Assembly (NCBI GenBank): GCA_964473645.1
Contig: CAYYPW010000004.1
Coordinates: 62,001-126,000 of the forward strand
Length of the DNA: 64,000 nt
Direction of reading: 5' to 3'
DNA from: HdN1 sp964473645
GTDB lineage: Bacteria > Pseudomonadota > Gammaproteobacteria > Pseudomonadales > Ketobacteraceae
The position numbers were made by a program, and so were the translations under genes. This document shows, piece by piece, positions 61,574 to 64,000 of this stretch. The notes under the pieces were generated by a model. The model did no database searches. It was not told the origin of the DNA and saw only the letters and a list, made by a program, of their open reading frames with translations. Every line of letters begins with the position of its first letter. Position 1 is the stretch's first letter.

Positions 61574-62395
61574 TTATTCCAATTTGTTGAAATCCAACAG
61601 CACCAATGGGCAGGCCTTGTTTTTCTTGGGCTGCAGATACCCTTGGATGATGGGTAGCACCCTGCTGTGGGTTGAAAACGGTTCGTAGGGCGAAAACTCT
61701 GCCCAGGAATAGGTTTCGATATCACTGAGACCATTCAGCCGAATCGCCACCAATTGCCCATTCTGCTTGACCAGAAACACCAATACCGGGCGTGTAATCG
61801 AACGCAGGCGATCTTTCGCGTCGGCGAACAATTCTTGCAGCCGGGCCAACGTGAACACGCGCTCGCGCTGCAACAGGTTCAAGGCAGCATCAACGCCCTC
61901 GGTTTCTTTTGTTGCTAACAATTTGTCTGCCAGCGCATGAATGCGTTGGTGCGGCTCATCAAAGTCGCGCATCAGATCGGCGAGCATGTCATCATCGGTG
62001 GTAAACGTGTCATACCACTTTCCGAATGCGCATTGATGGGGGTCACGGGCCTTGGTGAAAGGCGCCCCACTACGCAAACTTAGCTCCAACGCATCGAGCC
62101 AATCGATATGGTCCTGCTCGCGCTGCGTGAGGATGTCGATGAGTTCCTTGTTGGTTCGATAGACCGCCTTTCCTCCTGTCCATTCGGCAAAATCGAGTAC
62201 AGGAATAGGCTGCCCTTCAAAACGCACCACATGATGCGGGCCTTTGTCGGTATCAATACGGGTCGTCGCCACGTTGTCTTTCTGAATGTACCGCACCTGC
62301 TCAATGGGAACGGCATAACGCGTGCCATCGGCCTCGAAGGTAATTACTTCCAATGTTTCCAGAGGCTTGGCGACGGCGGTAGTGTGGGGCGACAT
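61574..62395 (-). CDS. CheW-like protein with embedded CZB zinc-binding domain
   Basis: A 273-aa protein. Residues about 15-65 and 215-270 form a split CheW-like fold (LEVITFEADGTRYAVPIEQVRYI, VLDFAEWTGG; VLVFLVKQNGQLVAIRLNGLSDIETY). Between them sits a CZB domain with HIDWLDALELSLRSG, HQCAFGKWYD and a later HQRIHALADKLL, which supply the three His and one Cys that bind zinc. CZB domains sense zinc or hypochlorite-like oxidants in chemoreceptors. ATG 62395 has AGGA 8 nt upstream. It may couple oxidant or zinc sensing to the adjacent MCP. Confidence 0.85.
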   Translation of the reverse strand: MSPHTTAVAKPLETLEVITFEADGTRYAVPIEQVRYIQKDNVATTRIDTDKGPHHVVRFEGQPIPVLDFAEWTGGKAVYRTNKELIDILTQREQDHIDWLDALELSLRSGAPFTKARDPHQCAFGKWYDTFTTDDDMLADLMRDFDEPHQRIHALADKLLATKETEGVDAALNLLQRERVFTLARLQELFADAKDRLRSITRPVLVFLVKQNGQLVAIRLNGLSDIETYSWAEFSPYEPFSTHSRVLPIIQGYLQPKKNKACPLVLLDFNKLE

Positions 62396-62465
62396 TGGAC
62401 AAATCCTGGGGGCGAGACGGCATTCACGTGGCTTTGATGAAGTATAGATCAGGGCACGACAGAGA

Positions 62466-63995
62466 TCAGGGCACCAGGAAGGTGATGCCCTGTGCCAACG
62501 GGATGTCACTGCCGTAATTGATCGTATTGGTGGCTCGGCGCATGTAGGCCTTCCAGGCATCGGAACCCGATTCGCGCCCGCCCCCGGTCTCTTTGTCGCC
62601 CCCAAAGGCACCACCGATCTCAGCGCCCGAAGTGCCAATATTGATGTTGGCGATGCCGCAATCCGAGCCTGCCACCGACAAAAACAATTCGATTTCCCGC
62701 ATATCGTTGCTGAACAGCGCCGACGACAAGCCCTGACGAACGGCGTTATGCACATCAATCGCCTGGATCAAGTCGGTATAACGCCCGACATAGAGGATGG
62801 GCGCGAAGGTTTCTTCTTGCACAATCGGGGCCTGTAAATCGATCGCTACAATCGCGGGCTGCACATAATGGCCGCCAATAACGCCCTCTGTCAGCGGCAT
62901 TCCGCCGAACAGCAGCTTGCCTCCTTGTGCAATGGCGGAGGCAAGGGCTTCTTGCATCGCCTGTACGGCCTTGCGATCAATCAATGGCCCGCAGAGCACT
63001 GCGTCCTCAAACGGGTCGCCAATTTTCACGCTGGCGTAGGCGCTGATTAAGCGCACCAGAAATTCGTCAGCAATGTGCTCATGCAAAAACAGGCGCCTGG
63101 CGGTGGTGCAACGCTGCCCTGAGGTGCCTAGCGCGCTGAATGCCACCGCCTTGAGTGCCAGCGAAAGATCTGCACTTGGCCCCACGACAATTGCATTATT
63201 ACCCCCCAATTCAAGCAGGCTTCGCCCTAACCGTTCTGCGACCGTTGCTGCCACTTGCTTACCCATTCTGCAAGACCCGGTAGCACTGACCAGCGCCACT
63301 TGCTTATGTTGCGCCAATGCATGCCCCACCGCGGCCTCACCATTCACGACGGTACTCAACGCGGGATAGGTATGCTGCCAGCCACACGCACTCAAGGCTT
63401 CATCGACCAAACGTTGACAGGCTAGCGCACACAAGGGTGTTTTCTCCGAGGGTTTCCACACGACGGTATCACCGCAGACCCATGCCAATGCCGCATTCCA
63501 CGCCCAGACCGCCATCGGAAAGTTGAAGGCGGTAATAACGCCAACCACGCCCAGGGGGTGCCATTGTTCCATCATGCGATGTTGTGGGCGTTCGGTGGCC
63601 ATCGTCAGCCCATAGAGTTGACGGGACAAGCCCACGGCAAAATCACAAATATCAATCACTTCCTGTACTTCACCCAGGGATTCACGCAGGGTTTTACCCA
63701 TTTCCAGCGTGACAAGATGGGCCAATACCGATTTATGTTGTCGAAACAAGTTTCCCAGCACCCGTACGAACTCACCGCGACGTGGCGCTGGCAGCATTCG
63801 CCAACGCAGCCAGGTCTCGTGCGCAGCAACGATCGCCTGCTCCATCTGCGCGGGGGATGCCATTGCAACGTCGGCAATAAGGGCCCCATCAATCGGCGAA
63901 TGTATTAATCGCGACTCCGCAGCCTTTTCTATTACCGCAGTCGAGACACAGGCCGCATATTGATTTTCGATCAGGTAACGACTGACAAAGCTCAA
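62466..63995 (-). CDS. ALDH7-family aldehyde dehydrogenase (alpha-aminoadipic semialdehyde type), 5' end at window edge
   Basis: At least 509 aa. The family-specific FNFPMAVWAWNAALAWVCGDTVVWKPSEKTPL, LELGGNNAIVVGP (general base Glu), GQRCTTARRLFLHE (catalytic Cys) and NIGTSGAEIGGAFGGDKETGGGRESGSDAWK motifs match ALDH7A1/AmaB. The reaction is NAD-dependent oxidation of alpha-aminoadipic semialdehyde in lysine breakdown. The first usable codon inside the window is TTG 63995; the true start is probably a few codons beyond the edge. Confidence 0.88.
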   Translation of the reverse strand: MSFVSRYLIENQYAACVSTAVIEKAAESRLIHSPIDGALIADVAMASPAQMEQAIVAAHETWLRWRMLPAPRRGEFVRVLGNLFRQHKSVLAHLVTLEMGKTLRESLGEVQEVIDICDFAVGLSRQLYGLTMATERPQHRMMEQWHPLGVVGVITAFNFPMAVWAWNAALAWVCGDTVVWKPSEKTPLCALACQRLVDEALSACGWQHTYPALSTVVNGEAAVGHALAQHKQVALVSATGSCRMGKQVAATVAERLGRSLLELGGNNAIVVGPSADLSLALKAVAFSALGTSGQRCTTARRLFLHEHIADEFLVRLISAYASVKIGDPFEDAVLCGPLIDRKAVQAMQEALASAIAQGGKLLFGGMPLTEGVIGGHYVQPAIVAIDLQAPIVQEETFAPILYVGRYTDLIQAIDVHNAVRQGLSSALFSNDMREIELFLSVAGSDCGIANINIGTSGAEIGGAFGGDKETGGGRESGSDAWKAYMRRATNTINYGSDIPLAQGITFLVP

Positions 63996-64000
63996 AGCAT

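Noticed and set aside
62396..62758. Long N-terminal extension of the CheW-CZB frame
   Set aside because: It overlaps the 3' end of the aldehyde dehydrogenase gene antiparallel in frame only, has Arg/Cys-rich shadow composition, and AGGA plus ATG 62395 give the real start.

Overview
The window reads as chromosomal DNA of a heterotrophic gammaproteobacterium that stores neutral lipid. The evidence is two wax ester synthase/diacylglycerol acyltransferase (WS/DGAT) paralogs, an SDP1/TGL-type triacylglycerol lipase, an HSL-type esterase, acyl-CoA synthetase and dehydrogenase genes, long-form QueF, YaeQ, NdpA, Kup and a MASE2 adenylate cyclase. Intermediate GC and this gene set suggest an aquatic or marine lineage near Pseudomonadales/Oceanospirillales. 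This is inference and I cannot name a genus. No prophage, insertion sequence, CRISPR array or rRNA was seen. One tRNA-Ser(GGA) is present.

Layout. 0-16.9 kb: HNH endonuclease, a short autotransporter, WS/DGAT-1 convergent with an acyl-CoA dehydrogenase around a large inverted repeat, a 4-hydroxybutyryl-CoA dehydratase-like protein with an alpha-methylacyl-CoA racemase, a soluble hybrid histidine kinase, acyl-CoA synthetase, WS/DGAT-2, and an H-NOX + GGDEF/EAL pair. 17-32 kb: a ureohydrolase coupled to a two-TM protein, GST, YaeQ, a GlxA-type AraC regulator, a DUF4442 protein, arsR-soxC-soxD, a Cys-containing lipoprotein, a 1175-aa permease/VCBS/UnbV fusion, NdpA and a GRDP-like protein. 32-37.3 kb: DnaQ-family exonuclease, enoyl-CoA hydratase, then rtcB-prfH followed by a decayed Hen1 methyltransferase, and a gene-poor kilobase with a VapC remnant. 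37.3-46.4 kb: small Cys-rich secreted protein, GH18 chitinase, TonB receptor, tRNA-Ser, nitroreductase, a probable small RNA, CyaB-type cyclase, Kup. 46.4-64 kb: two RND/MMPL transporters, an ABC exporter coupled to queF, a TetR-RND-BtuF operon, two lipases, an MCP, rimO, a CheW-CZB protein and an ALDH7-type dehydrogenase at the edge.

How it fits together. WS/DGAT, acyl-CoA synthetase, acyl-CoA dehydrogenase, racemase, crotonase and two lipases cover synthesis and breakdown of acyl storage lipid. H-NOX with GGDEF/EAL, the hybrid kinase, adenylate cyclase, MCP and CheW-CZB form a signalling layer. RtcB-PrfH is an RNA/ribosome repair cassette.

The most unusual signals are not single genes. (1) Several intergenic regions, mostly 5' leaders, carry degenerate tandem arrays with a 16-17 bp period. 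(2) WS/DGAT-1 switches abruptly at about nt 2800 to codons ending almost only in G or T, while its paralog does not. (3) The RNA-repair operon ends in a Hen1 methyltransferase domain that has lost its SAM-binding front half. All calls are from reading the sequence; no searches were run.
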